64,000 nucleotides of DNA from Cardinalis cardinalis (Eukaryota > Chordata > Aves > Passeriformes > Cardinalidae), in the NCBI GenBank assembly GCA_014549065.1, contig JACDOX010000015.1:6237834-6301833 (forward strand). The letters are read 5' to 3'. The position numbers and the translations under genes are program-made. Positions 25,061 through 39,423 of the stretch are shown here, piece after piece (the stretch's first letter is position 1; every line of letters begins with the position of its first letter). The notes under the pieces were generated by a model. That model had not been told where the DNA came from. It did not search any database and saw nothing but the letters and a program-made list of their open reading frames with translations.

Positions 25061-28000
25061 GCTCTCTTCAAGCAGACAAAAGCCAGACACAGTGGGGCTT
25101 GCTACGCAGCTTTGGGTCATTATTACATGTTGGTTCCATTATTTCTGTCTTCATCAAGTGTTATTAACTCATCATCACCACAGGCTGCCTTTTTGTCATG
25201 TAAAGCTTTGTACTCTGAGCAAAATGTCATTCATTGCTCATAGCTTCCTCCAAGCAGAGGAGCAATACCTTTGTGACTGGAAGGATAGTCCTGATATCTG
25301 AATTGCTNGAGCATGCTACAAAAGTGTGCCAGATCCTGCCAGGGAGCTGGTGCCTTTGTGGAGGAAAATAGAGCAACAACTCTGTATGTTAAACCTTTAA
25401 GATGTCTAAGTGTGTATGGCCAAAATTTTCTTTGTTGACAAAAACTGCTAGGGTTTGGGACTCAAATAAAAAGACAGCTCATCTGAGCCTTAGTTTGGTT
25501 TAAAGTAAAAAGCCTATTTCATTCTTTATTTTTGAACAAAGTTATTACCAGGATTTTTTCAACACTAAAAGGAGTTTTCAGTGTCAGCTATATAGCTACC
25601 TAAATATTTAAAAACTGTTACCAGATTCCATGGGATGTCCTTCACAACAGATTCTATAACCTTTACAAGAGCTGTAACTGTTATTGTGACTGAGTTTCCT
25701 TTCAGATGCACATTAGGAATGGTTTTAATCAAATTAACTACGTGCCACTCATCAAATAAATATTTACAAATAGGTATTTTTTTACCTGTGATGGGGGAGA
25801 AACATAGCAGACATTCCTAGAAAAAAATTCCTGGCTAACTCTTTCTAATGCTTTTGTTTCTGGCCTTCATGATTAAGCAGCTATTCATGCTCGATAAGCC
25901 TCTGATGTCAATTCAACCCTTTCATACTTCAAATGGCTCTGGGCTTCGGTTTAACTTGCAGCAGATTATTCTGTCTCTTGTATTGAGTTTAGCCCTCTGC
26001 GACTTCCTTGTAAAAGCAGGTATTTTCTTTGTGAATCAATTTTTCTTCTCTGAGATTCAGCTTTGTGCAAACTGGCACCACTCANAGGGGATGGTCTCTG
26101 GGTTTCTTCTCTCATCTGCTCTGTACCAAATACAGGCATCTTCTAGGACACTCATCTGTGCCCTGGGAAAGATGTGCAGACCCTATCTGCTCAGTTTTTT
26201 CTCACTTTCAACAAAAGGCAAGGCAAGTTGCCTACTGCCGGTTGTAGTTTCTCTTTTCCTGACTTGTTGACACACAAGTTTATCAGCAGACTGAGAAGAG
26301 TCTATTCTGAGACTGAGATGGTGACTTGTTTCCCCTGTCACAGAGGCGTAGCACCAGTTCACCCTCAGATGTATGGCAGGAGTGCGATGTCCCTATTCCA
26401 ATGAGCCAGAGACAAAAATCTGCACAGCACATGACCAGAATCAGCCATTCTGCTCTGTTGTGCACTGCAAGATCTCTCACACCAGCTGGATGGGTGTCAN
26501 AGCTGCAAACTGAGTGAGAAGTACCTGGGTTTGCCTCTGTCATGGAGCCAGACACAGAATCTGACACAATCCCACAATCATGCCCAGCTCCCAAATGCAT
26601 GGCTCCTATTAAAAATCTCCATCCTTTTCCTGAAACACATTTATTTTAGGGAACATCTGTTATGTCGGTGTAACTGCAGGGCATGTTNTGCTGGTGTAAA
26701 CAAGCCCAAGGGAAGTTTCATGCTGTCTTCCCACCATGTCCTCTTTGTTCTGCTCCCTTCCCATCCCAGTGACAGCTGTGTCCTGGGCAAAGCTTACCAT
26801 TTCTGTGGAAAAGTGTGGTATTTTTAGCCTGATTTCCTAATAATANGAGAATTGTGAGATCATGTCCTTCATATGTTTGTGGAAAGGGCAGTTGTAGAAG
26901 TACCCTACAGCCCTTGCCTTTCCTGGTAACTTTTTACCCTGTTTATCAGTCTCAAACATGCCAGAATGTTGATGGTATAACTCCTGAGAAAAAAGTGCCA
27001 TGAAAAGGAAAGCATGGTAGTAGCAGCATACTAAAGATTAGGCCTCAGTGTTTCTTTTCTGAAGAAACCTAACTCCTTCAGTCCTGCTGATAGTTGAATA
27101 ACTTTTTTATTTTAGGCACAGTATAAACAGGGGTTATCTCACAGGACACTCTTTCCACTGGACACTTTTCCTCCATACTGNGAAGGCCCAAGGCTTACAC
27201 CCTTGCTTATATTTGGGGTTTGCTTTTTATCGTGTTTGCCTTGCTGTTTCCACACCCACTGATGTTTTTGGCAGCAGAGACAGGACCTGAGAGCAGTTTC
27301 ATCTGTAGGTCTCTGTGTACAGCAGGTCATCTGGCCATGCACAGGAAACCCGACTTCCACTGACAGATTTTGCAGTTTCTATCTAGAAAATGTAAGTAAG
27401 AAAGAGTATCTATCAGGCCAAACAGCTTTCACTGATACATGCTAAATAAATAATATGCCAAAGAACCAGTAATGTTAATAATGAGTAATGGGCAATTCAG
27501 ATATAATTAGGACTCCTAGCTCGTTGAGTCTGACACCTTAATCTGAAACTATCTCTTCAGTCTGTGAAGTTGTGCCCTACTAAGTGCCTAAATTTCAGTA
27601 AACTAAGCATGGCCTGGAAGTCAAATTAAATATTGAATTGTTATGAAAGAAATGGTCTTGCTGAACACTGTGAATTCTGAGAAATTCCATTAATGTGTGT
27701 AAACAAAATGCTTAGGCTTCACACTATGAAAAACCCCAAAACCAGACAAGGGCAATGGGCAACTTGATTCCTTTGTAAAACTTTGTAATTTTCTAACCAA
27801 TGCTTTTGCTTGTTGCAAAACTAAATTGACACTGAATTTAAATTTTAAAAGTATTGTAAAGACAATTTCCTGGTTTTTTTCCTCTTTGTCCTTAGTCTGA
27901 AGTTAACTTTAGGTTTGATCAACTCAGAGACTTATTTGCTAGAATCTACTGGCAAGAGTGATGAAAAATTGTCATGAATTTTCACCTTGTTCCATTACAT

Positions 28001-28254
28001 TTCATCAAAAATACTGAAAAGGTTATCCCTTTGTATTATGCTAGGATTCCTCAGACAGGCTATAGCATCTGTGAAAGGTTCTCAGTAAATATTGGTTTTA
28101 TTTCCAAGTACAGTTTTGGAAGATAACAGTTACACAACTTTCCAAAGAGCAACAGCATCCCAGCAGCACAAATTTACAGCTTTTGGACCAGAGCTATGGC
28201 ATATGGATCAGAACTGTTTGTGACTCAAACCACAGAGTAAGCTGATGCTTTCAT
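25061..28254. other. Unique non-coding DNA, no gene seen
   Basis: No recognisable gene or repeat. A 140-codon plus-strand frame (25848-26270) is rich in leucine and phenylalanine, but it lies in T-rich DNA and has no motif. The region at about 26300-26600 has higher GC content and several overlapping short frames without family resemblance. Confidence 0.5.
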
Positions 28255-28278
28255 AAAAAAAAAAAAAAAAAAAAAAAA
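28255..28278 (+). repeat. Poly(A) run of 24
   Basis: Twenty-four consecutive A bases are followed by GAGAGAG. I looked for a polyadenylation signal and a retrocopied transcript in the 150 bases upstream and saw neither. It is therefore listed as a homopolymer rather than a processed pseudogene tail. Confidence 0.95.
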
Positions 28279-31200
28279 GAGAGAGTTTTGCTCAGCACTG
28301 CTAGTAGAAAGGGGAAAAGCTGGCTATAAAAATGAATCTACCTTACTGCCTGACAGTAATGCAGACTCTGGGAATTCAGGTAAGTAGGGAAAAATGCATT
28401 TAATAGAACATGAGTAGATCTGTTTTTGAAGCATCATTGAAGCATCAGTTTCAGCTGGGGAGGTAATGGGCTATTGAAAAGCCTCCTTGTGCTGGGCAGT
28501 TTAGACCTGCTAGGGAAGACATGATTANACCATTCCTCTGTTAGACATCTGAACATTCTTTCTGAAGCCTTTTCTATTTGTTTCTGACATGAAATTTTAC
28601 TTTATTTGCCACAATAGGGTAGTCTATAGTCCACCTCCCATTAAGGTCCATAGGGAGACTTAACAGAAGCGGGGTTGGCAAACATCCCTTGTCCATACTG
28701 CATTGTTTGAAATGGTTGCTCAACTTCCCATCTTTGACATTGTTTTTGAACATATAAGCTTTTTTTAATGAAAGACGTAAAGTCAAATGTCAGAACCATT
28801 AGATTTTCTTTCATCTTTCATGAGCACAAGTGAAACAGGATATAGCTCTAAAAAGTTGGATAGACCTGTTAAATAGGAAAACTTCTTTATAAGGAAAGCT
28901 ACAGAAATTGCAAAAAAACCTGANGAGTGACAGTATCCTTTTTGTAGATAAGATGAGTACACTAAAGAAGGAATGCTAAGGAGAAAAGACCAAAAATGTG
29001 TGGAGGTTTTATTAGTGAACAATCTCATTAGAATGATTCATAGTTGAGAAATTTTGCCTTAAAGGAGTTCCTTTGATTCATGGCAAGAATCTGGGAGGCT
29101 CTGGAACTGAAGAAAACCAAGAATTAGTCATGGAAAACACCAAAAGTTTAGAATTTCAAACNTAGGTGATTATTCCAAATGTTTTGAATCTTGTAGCATT
29201 ATAGTGTTTGATGTCAGATTTCAAACTAATATTAGATGGGGACACTCTGTCCCAAGACTATCGAGATAATTTCTACAGTANTGGACCAGGATGAGTTTTA
29301 ACTGATTGGTTTCTCAGGGATATTTTGTCTAACTTGTTCTGAAAAATTGCAAGGAAAAAAACAAAGTGTTATTCTTAATCTGCTCCTGTATTTTATTATT
29401 TGTTCTGATCACTGATAAACTGAAGGGATTCTGTTAACCAGCTGTACATCCACCTTAGAAGAAAAGATGCTGGACTAGATTTTCGTAACTTCCTTATGTG
29501 TCATTTCCCGATTTTGCAGTTCTTTACAATCACCCTTTATGTCCAAAGAAGATCTTCCTGTTGTCTTTGGGGTAAGATAAGGCTAACAAATGACCAATGA
29601 AAATTATCATTGCTACTTTAATAGCATTGGCATTACTATTGCTATAATTAATGGCATTCATATTTTACTTTGCTTATATGAGGGATTGCTGACAAAANGA
29701 AACGAAGAATGAATCAAAACTTTGGTAGACCAATATGCATACCTTTGNGAAGTGAGATTCTTTCTGAAATGCAGGCAAACATGAAGAATAGAATGGGAAG
29801 TGTACCCAAAGCCATTTTCCTGCTCCTGAGGGAAGTCAGACATCAAGGTACAGCAGGACTGGACCACACGTCAAGGGAATGTTGTGCGAAAAAATGAGCA
29901 TCTACCAGTCCAAAACATCTGCCTCCTCCCAACACATTGCTCATCAATATTACAGATTCTGCAAAGATCTACCTCCAAGACACCTGACAGGTATAGTTAG
30001 TGACAAAGTGGAGATTTAGCTCTGTGCTGCCACAAATGCAGGCCATGAGAAAATCCCTGCTGAATNGCATGACCTACACAAGTGTGGCATGCCCACCAAC
30101 ACCCAGGCCTGCAGATCCGTTTGTCATCTTTCCAGGAAAATGTTTCCAACACTTAAAAGTTTCCTGCACTTATTGGAGATTTTGTTTTTTGTGGCATTTA
30201 TGTCCATTTACGTAACTTCTGTAAATCTGTTGCTAATTGTTATATTTGCTTCTTTATTTCNTTTGTCCGATGCCCTTTGAGTGGTTTTAATAAAATCACA
30301 TATTATGACTAATGGTCTCTGCCCCCCATCAGAGAGTACTTTTATGTCTCAAATAAAGAAGGTTTGACAACCAGACCCCACGCCTTTATTCTTTACACAT
30401 TTAAGTCTCCAATCCCACTCTGACATAATGGGAGTCCGTCAGGATGGGACAAGGTGACACTCACACTGTGCAGGCTGGGAGGGCATTGAATCCACATGGT
30501 AGGCAAGTTTCTCACTCAGCTCAGACAATAATGAAGCACTGAGATGTAGCCTTCAAGATTTGCAAAGGAAATTATAAGGGTGTGCTTCTCCATTCCCATA
30601 NATATCCATATATATCCCATTTTANATNCCAGTAATCACCAGTGCTGGTTGCAATGGTGTATTTTGTCATTAGGGCTCTGTCTAACTCAAACTGGTTTTG
30701 GGGGTGACAGATAAGAATACAATAGCCAAAGNCTAATTTGAGCAATGCATCCACCTAACTACAGTGCTGGTCAATGTCTCAGTCAAGTCAACTTTGGAAA
30801 AAGCATTTGCAGTTGATACGCAGATACAACTATGAGTCCATTATCTTACTCCTTAAACTGTGGGAAGCTCAGGACCTATTGAGGTCTACNGCACACCAGT
30901 AGACACAATTTGCACTCCTCAAGTCAAAGAGAATCCTAATTGCTTCTGTTACTCTGTAAGTGGTTTGGGAAGAAACATGTTGAAAATTTGAAATCTTAGC
31001 TAGGTGATATAAAAGCTTGAACNTGCACATATAATCCTTTAGACATGAAGTGTTGACCAAGTCTGGGAGTAAGTTGGATTCAGCTGCATCAACACTTCCT
31101 TCTGAGAAGGAGTTTAGAAAGCAAGAGGATCATTTCTAAACTTCCAANATCAGAGGGAGGGTGTCTCTGAAAGTTTTGTCTCACCTTATCAACTGTACCT

Positions 31201-34200
31201 TACCATCAAATCTTGTTAAACCACTGTCCTATTTACANTCAAAGTTTGTTATATCATGCTGTTTGATATCAGCTGACATATTGCTACTTCTCTTACATGA
31301 AGTGCAACCCTCCACCTGTGACAGAAATGCACTTAGAGCACACTCAGCAGTTACAGTGTATTTGGTATATTCTATATAAATACCGCTGTGGATAGATTAC
31401 TGTATAACTCAACTGTCCAAAGATCTAACTCACAAAAAAAATTGAACATAAGCATCTATAGTGCTAATTGTTACAAAAGCAATGTTACTGAACAGTGCTG
31501 GTTAGATGAGACCAGAAATGGCTCTGTTCTTAATAAGGCTGTTCCAGGAAAAGTTAATCCTCAAGTAGCTACTCTTTTNCATTTCCTCCATTCTCCTCTG
31601 TCTGAAGCCAAATCTGCTCAGCACTACAGCAGCTGGCTTCCAAGATAAGACTGTGAGACCCTGCAGAAACATGGTATGATTCCTGTGTGTGCACAGATGT
31701 CAGCAGCATTCTGTAGTGCAGGGATCCCTCTGCAGCNGCTGATAGTGCCTTGACAGTGCTGTACACTCCTAGATCCACTCCTAATGCAAACCCAGACTAA
31801 TCACAGAAACATCACAAAGAGAAATGTGGACGTTTGAAAGGCCAATGCCATGAAATTCCACAATTTCAATAGCTCCTAGCATCACCCTGAGCAGCGGGAA
31901 TACATTGGCCCCAAAAACAAGTCTGGTATGCTGGCCCAGAAGAGAGTATTAGGATTCCAGAGTGTCAGTGCAGTATTTATATACTGATTAAAAAGCAAAT
32001 CAGTAACTTCAGTCAACAAATTAGCCTAAAATATCTATTGCCAAAGTTTATGTGCAACATAATTCTACAGATTCATCTTCAGCGGCCTGTATCCATCTCA
32101 CTTAACTAACATTTTAAAAATATCTCCATTCACAAAAGGCATTTTTATATAGATACACAATATTAAAATGTTAAACAAACCCTTACAGTTCATAATATAT
32201 TGGTTGTTTCTTCCCAAAGTAACACAAATTATAATGTCAAAACACTCATTTTGATAATATAGAAAAAGCAAGGATTTTCATTTTAGTCTCTCAGTAAAAT
32301 AATATCTGCTTATCCTGGAATTTGTTTAAAAGTTGATGGTCTGAAACCCTAATCCTGACATCTTAAAAAATGTAATTTAAAAATAAATCTCTATGCTTCA
32401 CCTTTGCAGAGATACAAATTTCAAAACATGAATCAAATAGAGTCAAAAATCAAATAGGAAACTTTTCTTTTTAAAATGAAAAAAAAATTATGATAACCAT
32501 TGTTTTTAGGCCTGAATCTTTATCTGAATGTCTGTCAACTCAGAAGAAGGAGATTCCTTTCAGAATAAGTTTGCATGCAGGTATGTGCCTTTCTTTGAAT
32601 TCCTAGGCCCAATTTCATTATAAATTACAGTATGTTTTACTTTAAAACAATGCTTGTAGGCGCCGTTTGAAGTAGTTTGAAGTTGATCAAAGGTCTGTGC
32701 TTGAGATATTTCAGTTTCAGTATTTACTATAGTATATTCAGAAAAATATAACAGTAAAAATCAGTCCAAACTCAGAATGAGATAACTAGAATATGAGAAA
32801 AAATGTTAGTGAAAATAATATAATGAGAAAGGACAAAAGAAATAGCTTAATCCACAGAAAAATACCACTGAGATTTCCCAACACTCTGATAAATGAAATT
32901 TGCTTTGGTAAATAAGAAAGGAAGAAAAACAGCTTGTGTTGCTGGGATGGATAAGAACAGGTCACCCAGCACAGGCATTCTGCACCAGAAGGAAGAGTTT
33001 CTCTTGGTCTTGGCCTGAGGTAAGCTGCAGAGGCCATTCAGTTAACTTGAAAAACTCATTTAGAAATTAGAACAGCTAAAAAGCATCTGGAGTACGATCT
33101 TATTGCTCTATCTTTTTCCATAACTTTATTGCAAATTCGACATTCTCATTTTTCAAGTAAACCTATTTAAATTCTGCCTTGTATGAAACCAATTTTGCAT
33201 CATGTGACAGAAACCGGTGAAGCAGTCTTTGATATCAAATTGTGCCACTTTCACTCTTGCAATGTCCTGGAATAGGTCCAGCATGTTAAGAGAGCAGGAG
33301 TGTGCCTCTGGCTGTGCTGTAAGGGCAGTAGAGACATTTGCAATGTGGGTGTCTTGTGCTGGGGACATGGTGCCCGTGAGTGNTCTTCACATCTGTTACC
33401 CACTGGCTGCTCAAGGGCTCCTCATGAACAGGAAATAGGAAGAATAGAGTAGTCACTCCACAAGAAGAAATGAAGGAATGGTGAAGAGCCAGTGCCTGGA
33501 GTTAACAAAAAATTTACGAGATCATTGGATGGCACAGACAAAGAAGAGGAAGGGCAGAAGGAAGGACCAGCCTGCACCCAGGCAGGCCTGCATGAAGACA
33601 AAGTGGAGGAAATTTCAGAGGGCAAGGAGAGGGGCCTTGTAGGACCAAGTTGTGAGATGGGAATACAAGGCTCATTGTCACACCATGGAAACGAGCAAGG
33701 TACGGAAAGAAATGAAGATGAGTTTATATGCAATGGAATTTTATTTCTTTGCAGAGCAAGATGTCAGCTCTTAGCAACCTCAGGCAGTTTGAGAAGTGAC
33801 CAAGAGAAAGGTGGCAGTGATGAACTGTGGGATATCTTCTTGGAGAGAACTCTTATCTTANAGGGTAAGGCCTGTGCAACAAGGCACACAGTTTTGTGTG
33901 GTACAGCATTGTAGCTCAGAGGAACTTGCAACAAAAAATCAAAAGGAGACAAATTGGACAAGCTCATGTAATTTCTTCATTTGATTGCAATGTACAGGGA
34001 AATTATGTAGAGAATACAATGAAAATTGTTAAAAAAACTATGAGGGAACAGAATATTTCCAGCAGAAATAAATCACCAATAAGAATTACTGTGCAAGCAT
34101 GTAGTCTGCCACAGGAACTATACAATAAGAATTAATTTTAAAAAGCCCAACTGAAGCGTTCACATAGTAAACGCAACCAGTTTGAACAAAAAAATAAATA

Positions 34201-34949
34201 GAAGAGCTTTAGTGGTAGCATGGGTTGAGAAACTGGAAATTATAACAAAAACCAGTGGGCCTACACTCATGACTAGAATGCAGGTGGTGGAGAATATATG
34301 CAGTTCAGTCACCATATGATCAAATTGGTTAAAACAGTTGTGACCATCTTAAGTTAATTATGTGGTATTCTGCAGAATAAATGGTGAAACAGAATCCTTT
34401 TGGGTCTAAATCATCCAAGGGAAGAAGAATGAACAAAATTATGTTGTAATCCTGGGAATCAGCCACAGGCCAGTACAGTGAGAGTGGGGAACAGAGCTCT
34501 TGTTAACATTATTAAAGACACAAATCTGACAGGGAACAGTCTCATTTGAGAAGACCTTAATTTCCAGATAGAGGTTGGAAAGCAACTACAGCTTTCTGCC
34601 AGGTGCAGTAAAAAGGTCTGGAGTCAATTTCATGAGGCTGTAAAGAAATAAAACAAAAGAAAACACAACCCAAGCTTTAAATGACCTCAACTGAGCTTCC
34701 TCTCAGAAATTTGTGAAGCTAAATTAGCCACTTGGGCACTTAAAAATGAGCAAGATTTCTTCACTCACATACCCTGACCTGTGGAAAAAAATATTTAAAG
34801 AAAATGTATATAAAGGGAATCATTTGCTACAGGCAAAGAGCAGGTAAGAGCAGTAATGTAGACCACCAGGGTGAAAGTGGGATGTTTGAGAATGGAAGAA
34901 GAAGCAAAATTCAGAGTTTAGAATAGTCTAGTTCAATATCACATGTTCT
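28279..34949. other. Unique non-coding DNA, no gene seen
   Basis: No gene or interspersed repeat was recognised. Two AATAAA words at about 30288 and 30353 flank a short pyrimidine-rich stretch but have no associated reading frame. The 140-codon plus-strand frame at 33492-33914 is hydrophilic and purine-rich on the coding strand, and I do not recognise it. On the opposite strand a 71-codon frame (33368-33153) begins in a good start context (CACCATG) but has no family support. Confidence 0.55.
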
Positions 34950-34950
34950 G

Positions 34951-35005
34951 GAGAGGAGAGGAGAGGAGAGGAGAGGAGAGGAGAGGAGAGGAGAGGAGAG
35001 GAGAG
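34951..35005 (+). repeat. (GAGAG)n pentanucleotide microsatellite
   Basis: Eleven uninterrupted copies of the five-base purine unit GAGAG, followed by GAGAGCTG. The perfect array suggests a length-polymorphic locus. Confidence 0.98.
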
Positions 35006-38000
35006 AGCTGTGCCAGGCAATTTAGATATGCCCCTGCTCTTTGATCACTCTTAGTGTTATGATGAGTGTACAAAAACCTCTGCAGGACACTGCATTACTA
35101 CAACACAGAAGCTACAGCCTCTCCTTAAAGGAGATCACAAAGACCCTTCAGACATCCTGACATAAGATTACATTTAATTCCTACCATTCATAACAAATAC
35201 TTCAACACAGTGAAAACATTAAAGAATTAAACTGCTATGCTCAGTGGTGTACTCAGTTACTTCCAGTATACTCTTAATATATCGGGATGGAGGGTTATAT
35301 TTTAAAATTAAACTCCTAACGTATCATTAAGGGACATCAACCCCTTGAGGTAAAGCTGAAGAAGATTAAAAACAAATTAAATGAGAAGAACTAGAATTAA
35401 ACCTAAAACAATTCTTGAAGACCATATTTCTTAAGAAAATCTTTACTTCATCACTGTGGCTGTCCTTACAAACAATGTCTCCTCTATGACCAAGAAGCTC
35501 AAATTGTGGGTCTCATCTGCTGTGTTTGGTTATTCACAAATTTTTTTCAGGTGATTATCCAATTGCATCCATAGATTTTTATCTAGTAGACCTTCCCACA
35601 CTATTTGTTGAAGTGTTTCTTGATCCTCATCACATGGCAAGTAACCATCCAAAGAAAATATCTTATATTGTCTTTTGTGCCCACCACATTCTACAAGTTC
35701 TTATTAAGCTGAAAACTAAGTTNATATAAGCCCGGAGTATGATCAATCATTGCAGAACCTCGAAGTATCTATGAAACCAATTTATCTCAATTTGGGCATT
35801 GTTTAACTTTTTCGAAGAGTCTGCTCTCATAACAAATTAATTTCTAAAGAGTCTCAGGGACTCACAGACTTCTGGGACTGATGTTTAATTGCTACGTGAT
35901 GAAGTTCAGAAGTAATATTGATATAGACACTAAAAAAAGTTCTTAAAAATTTCGATTTAACTGGATATTTTTCCCACCAGAAAATTTGATCACTGTGATA
36001 ATGTATTTACTAGTCATGCAAAATCAGAATCTATTTTCTTATGAGTTTACTGAGGTTCTCTAAAAANTTTATCCCTTAGCATTTTCTTGCCTGTGATTGA
36101 GTGTTTAAACCAGTATGAAAAGGAAGAAATAGCAGGTTTAATATTTGACATGTGCCAAAAGGTATTACCAAAGTACAGAACTAAATGAGACTCAGGTAGT
36201 GCAATGTGAATATCCAATGGAACTTAAAGGCCCGGGACAGCAACTGTACTGGAGCAAATACTGTGGGCAACCCTGTTTTCAGTTTCTAAAGAAAACTGAG
36301 ATGGGAATTTGTTCTTTTGTTTGAGGAAATTATGTGAAAGTTCCCTACATAGATGTTTCTTTCTGAGTTTAAAACAGGCCTAAAACTTGAACACAAACTG
36401 TTTGTATGGAACAAGATCCCCTCTCCACACAAGCTGACACATTTCTTAGGGCCAGGGTCTTCACCTCATGCTCATCCTTTAATTAGGGTCTTGATTTATT
36501 GAAGTGTTGCTTTTAAGAAATTCCACTTGATAAATCTGAATGATCTGGACAAGAACCGATGGATACATCTGTGAAATGCAGCATGTCAGGAAATGTACAA
36601 TTAATACAAAGTCCTTCAGTAGGAGTGCCCTGTTTTCACTAAATAAAATTTCAAGGTCATGATAGCATTCAGCTTTTCTTTCTACTTTTTGACCTGGTTT
36701 CTGGTGACAATGACAAATCAANAATATGAGAGTTTTCATAAATTAGGAAATGTGGATGATTGCCGAACTGTAATGAACAAATTTCTATGTTGTCATTGAC
36801 AAAATTTACAACTTCCTTAATTACGGAAGCTATTGTGTTACTTACTTATTGTGAGGTTCAGGCATGACTACTACAACCAAAAGGAAAGTCTTGAGTTCTT
36901 ATCAAAGTTCGCATTTCAGAAAGAGATCATNCTCCAACGTACCATCAATTAAACTTTTTCCACAATTATGCTGTTGCAGAACTTTAAGTTAGTTCACTTC
37001 TCTTGTAATTTCAAATTAAAGTGTATAATGCAAAATTTCTCAACTATTTTTTTGTATTCCAAAATAGTTTTTAAATTGTTGTTTACCACTCCATATTCCT
37101 TCAATTCCTTCACTAATATTCTTCATTGTTCCTCTTCATCAGTTTTGAAAAAATTTCTCCAGATTTGAATAGAGCACTCAAACTAATATTTCCCACAGAT
37201 GTTCTGTCAATGACTTTGATACTTGTCTAACTTTTTGCAAATTCCCAATGCACCACTGTACATTTGTATTTTAGTAACTGTTTTGCATTGACAGCACGTA
37301 GTGCTCTTGCACTGCACAAGTGTTTCTAGATCTTTCTCACAAACATTTAACTGCTAAGCCCCTAGTTGCTACCAGATGTTATTATCACTGCTTCTTTAGG
37401 TTACTTAATTGCATCCAATCTCTGCAAGACCTGAAGGTTCTCTTGTGCTTTAACATGATATCATGTTGTGTTAATGATGCCTCAACTTTGGATAACTGGG
37501 ACTTTTATTATAGCATAAACCTATGGGGTATTTTCCGAATAGGAAGACTGAACTGACATCTTTATCTAGGANAAATCCCTAAACAACACAATAAAACTGC
37601 AAACTGCTGTCAGTAGTAACACTTTGTAACTCTTGCCACTTTTAATGGCCAACCTTTTACAAGTATTTGTTGTTGATCCTCCTCCTTCTTCACAGTTCCG
37701 GCAAAGATGCCTAACCCCAAAGTAAGAGAGAAGAGATANAGTTTAGAAAAATATCTGGTAGAAAATGCATGTCAGTATTTGGTTGGTTTAGCGTATCTCC
37801 CTTGGGTAAATTTTTTCTGTGTTTTATACCTTTGTCTCTTTTTTTCTGTCTTTCAGGTAAAAATCCAATTCAAAATACTGAATCTACTTAGGCTGAGAAA
37901 CAGCAACTCTGTTACNTTTAAAAACTAGAGAAATTCCTCAAAACTGTGCTGCATTGTACTTGGCACATGGATGCAGTGGCCCATTCAGAACTTTAGGCTC

Positions 38001-39092
38001 TTTACACATTCAGAGAGGACATAAATATTTAGGCACTCAGAGAAGAAAAGGGTGGCAACTGGGTGCTTAAGAAAAGAAATGGAGATCCGAAAAGCTTTAC
38101 TTGGCTGATATATAACTCTAGAATTATATAACTTAAGTTAAACAACAGTTCAATAATATGCCAGAGAGTTTTTGCAACTGCACCTCTTAACTCAGAATAT
38201 CATTTTTCCAAGGGGCTGGGGGAGCTGTCATTGCAAGGCAAAGGCTAACTGTATCTTGTATCCATTCTCTGGTGGAATGAACCAGAACTTGAATCCTGAT
38301 CCTTTCTGTTCCATGTACTTTGAACAGAAAATTTTCCTAGGTAGCATAATGATATAATTTGCCTTTTCAAAATATGTCTTACAAGGAGCTTTTGTTTGTT
38401 TGGAGAGGTAGGGTATGGCTGATGTGAGTTTTCCTCCGCTCTACACGTTATGTTGCTAAGTGACATTTGGCAATGAATATTGCATGTTGCTCCTGTTTCT
38501 CTGAGCCAGCAGCATTTTGTTGCTATGTTCCAGATGTCAGTGTAGTGAGATGTCATCCCTCTAAAGATCTACATTTGAACTGGAGGAGAATGAATGATTG
38601 GCAGTGTCTTCAACAGCTTTATTCATAACAAAATTGATATTAGTTATGAAACTCATTTTATTGGCAGCTTTCTAAACAGAATTGCTCAAAGCTTTTGAGG
38701 TATTTTATGTTTTGAATAACGGGACCAATATAAATCTACTTTTAAAGACATATATTTCCTGTAATTAAAAAAAAAAAGGGAAACTTCTCTGTCAGTTTTA
38801 AAAGTCATGTTTCCAGTATGAAAAAATAGGTTAGAAATTCATAAAAGACATGCACACACTGCAACACAGAAAAGATAGTGAAGACAGCTTATATTTCATA
38901 ACCATGCTCTGAAAATAAGCATGTGGGTAGATATTTTGATCTCTCTGAAATTTTATATATGATAACTATCTCATACTGTGAATCTGGCTCCTTATCCAGA
39001 TGCAAAATATTCTACTTTTCCAACTCTTAAGCAGTTTGAGGCATGTATGATATCTTATGCAATGAATATCTCTTTATTTGAAGACATATAAT
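35006..39092. other. AT-rich unique non-coding DNA, no gene seen
   Basis: No gene or interspersed repeat was recognised. A pyrimidine tract ending in TTTCAG at about 37857, and a TTCACAG...AAAGTAAGAG pair at about 37691-37727, resemble splice signals. They enclose only very short or stop-containing sequence, so I do not call exons. Confidence 0.55.
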
Positions 39093-39143
39093 GGGAGCAT
39101 AACATGCTCCCACATGCATAAACATGCATAAACATGCTCCCAC
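39093..39143. repeat. Hairpin plus nested direct repeats
   Basis: GGGAGCAT-AAC-ATGCTCCC (39093-39111) is a perfect 8-bp hairpin with a three-base loop. Its right half is part of AACATGCTCCCAC, which is repeated exactly at 39101-39113 and 39131-39143. Two copies of ACATGCATAA lie between them. This looks like local replication slippage around a hairpin. Confidence 0.9.
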
Positions 39144-39401
39144 TCCTGTGACCCAATGTGTATGGTGTGATTTCTGAAATACTCCCATGCCACCATCATG
39201 ACATAAACAGTGAATCAAATAGGTGTGCTTCTCCAACATCAATCTTTGCACTACAGATATGGGGCTATCAGAAAAAAAAGACAAGTAAAAGTTACCTGAA
39301 TGTAGAACAAGGGTTATATGAACTCTTGGCTGAGTCCCTAGCTCTTATCCTTATACAGAAAGGGAAAAGAATGTTAAAAGGTGCTATTTTGCTTCTTTTT
39401 C

Positions 39402-39423
39402 CTACATACTGGCTACATACTGG
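39402..39423. repeat. 11-bp tandem duplication
   Basis: CTACATACTGG is repeated back to back without mismatch (39402-39412 and 39413-39423). It is a local duplication with no evident function. Confidence 0.95.

Noticed and set aside
25848..26270. 140-codon frame that looks like a membrane protein
   Set aside because: Hydrophobic residues are expected from T-rich DNA, and no family motif or exon structure is visible.
28090..28278. A24 run as the tail of a processed pseudogene
   Set aside because: No polyadenylation signal, reading frame or recognisable transcript body was found upstream.
33153..33368. Minus-strand frame containing DIKDCF, reminiscent of the first catalytic block of retroviral reverse transcriptases
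   Set aside because: Only six residues match. The residues on both sides do not follow the family, and no other retroviral motif, LTR or primer site is nearby, so it is best explained by chance.
33492..33914. 140-codon hydrophilic plus-strand frame
   Set aside because: No recognisable domain, no splice or promoter context. The composition reflects local purine bias; a conservation test would be needed to reopen the case.
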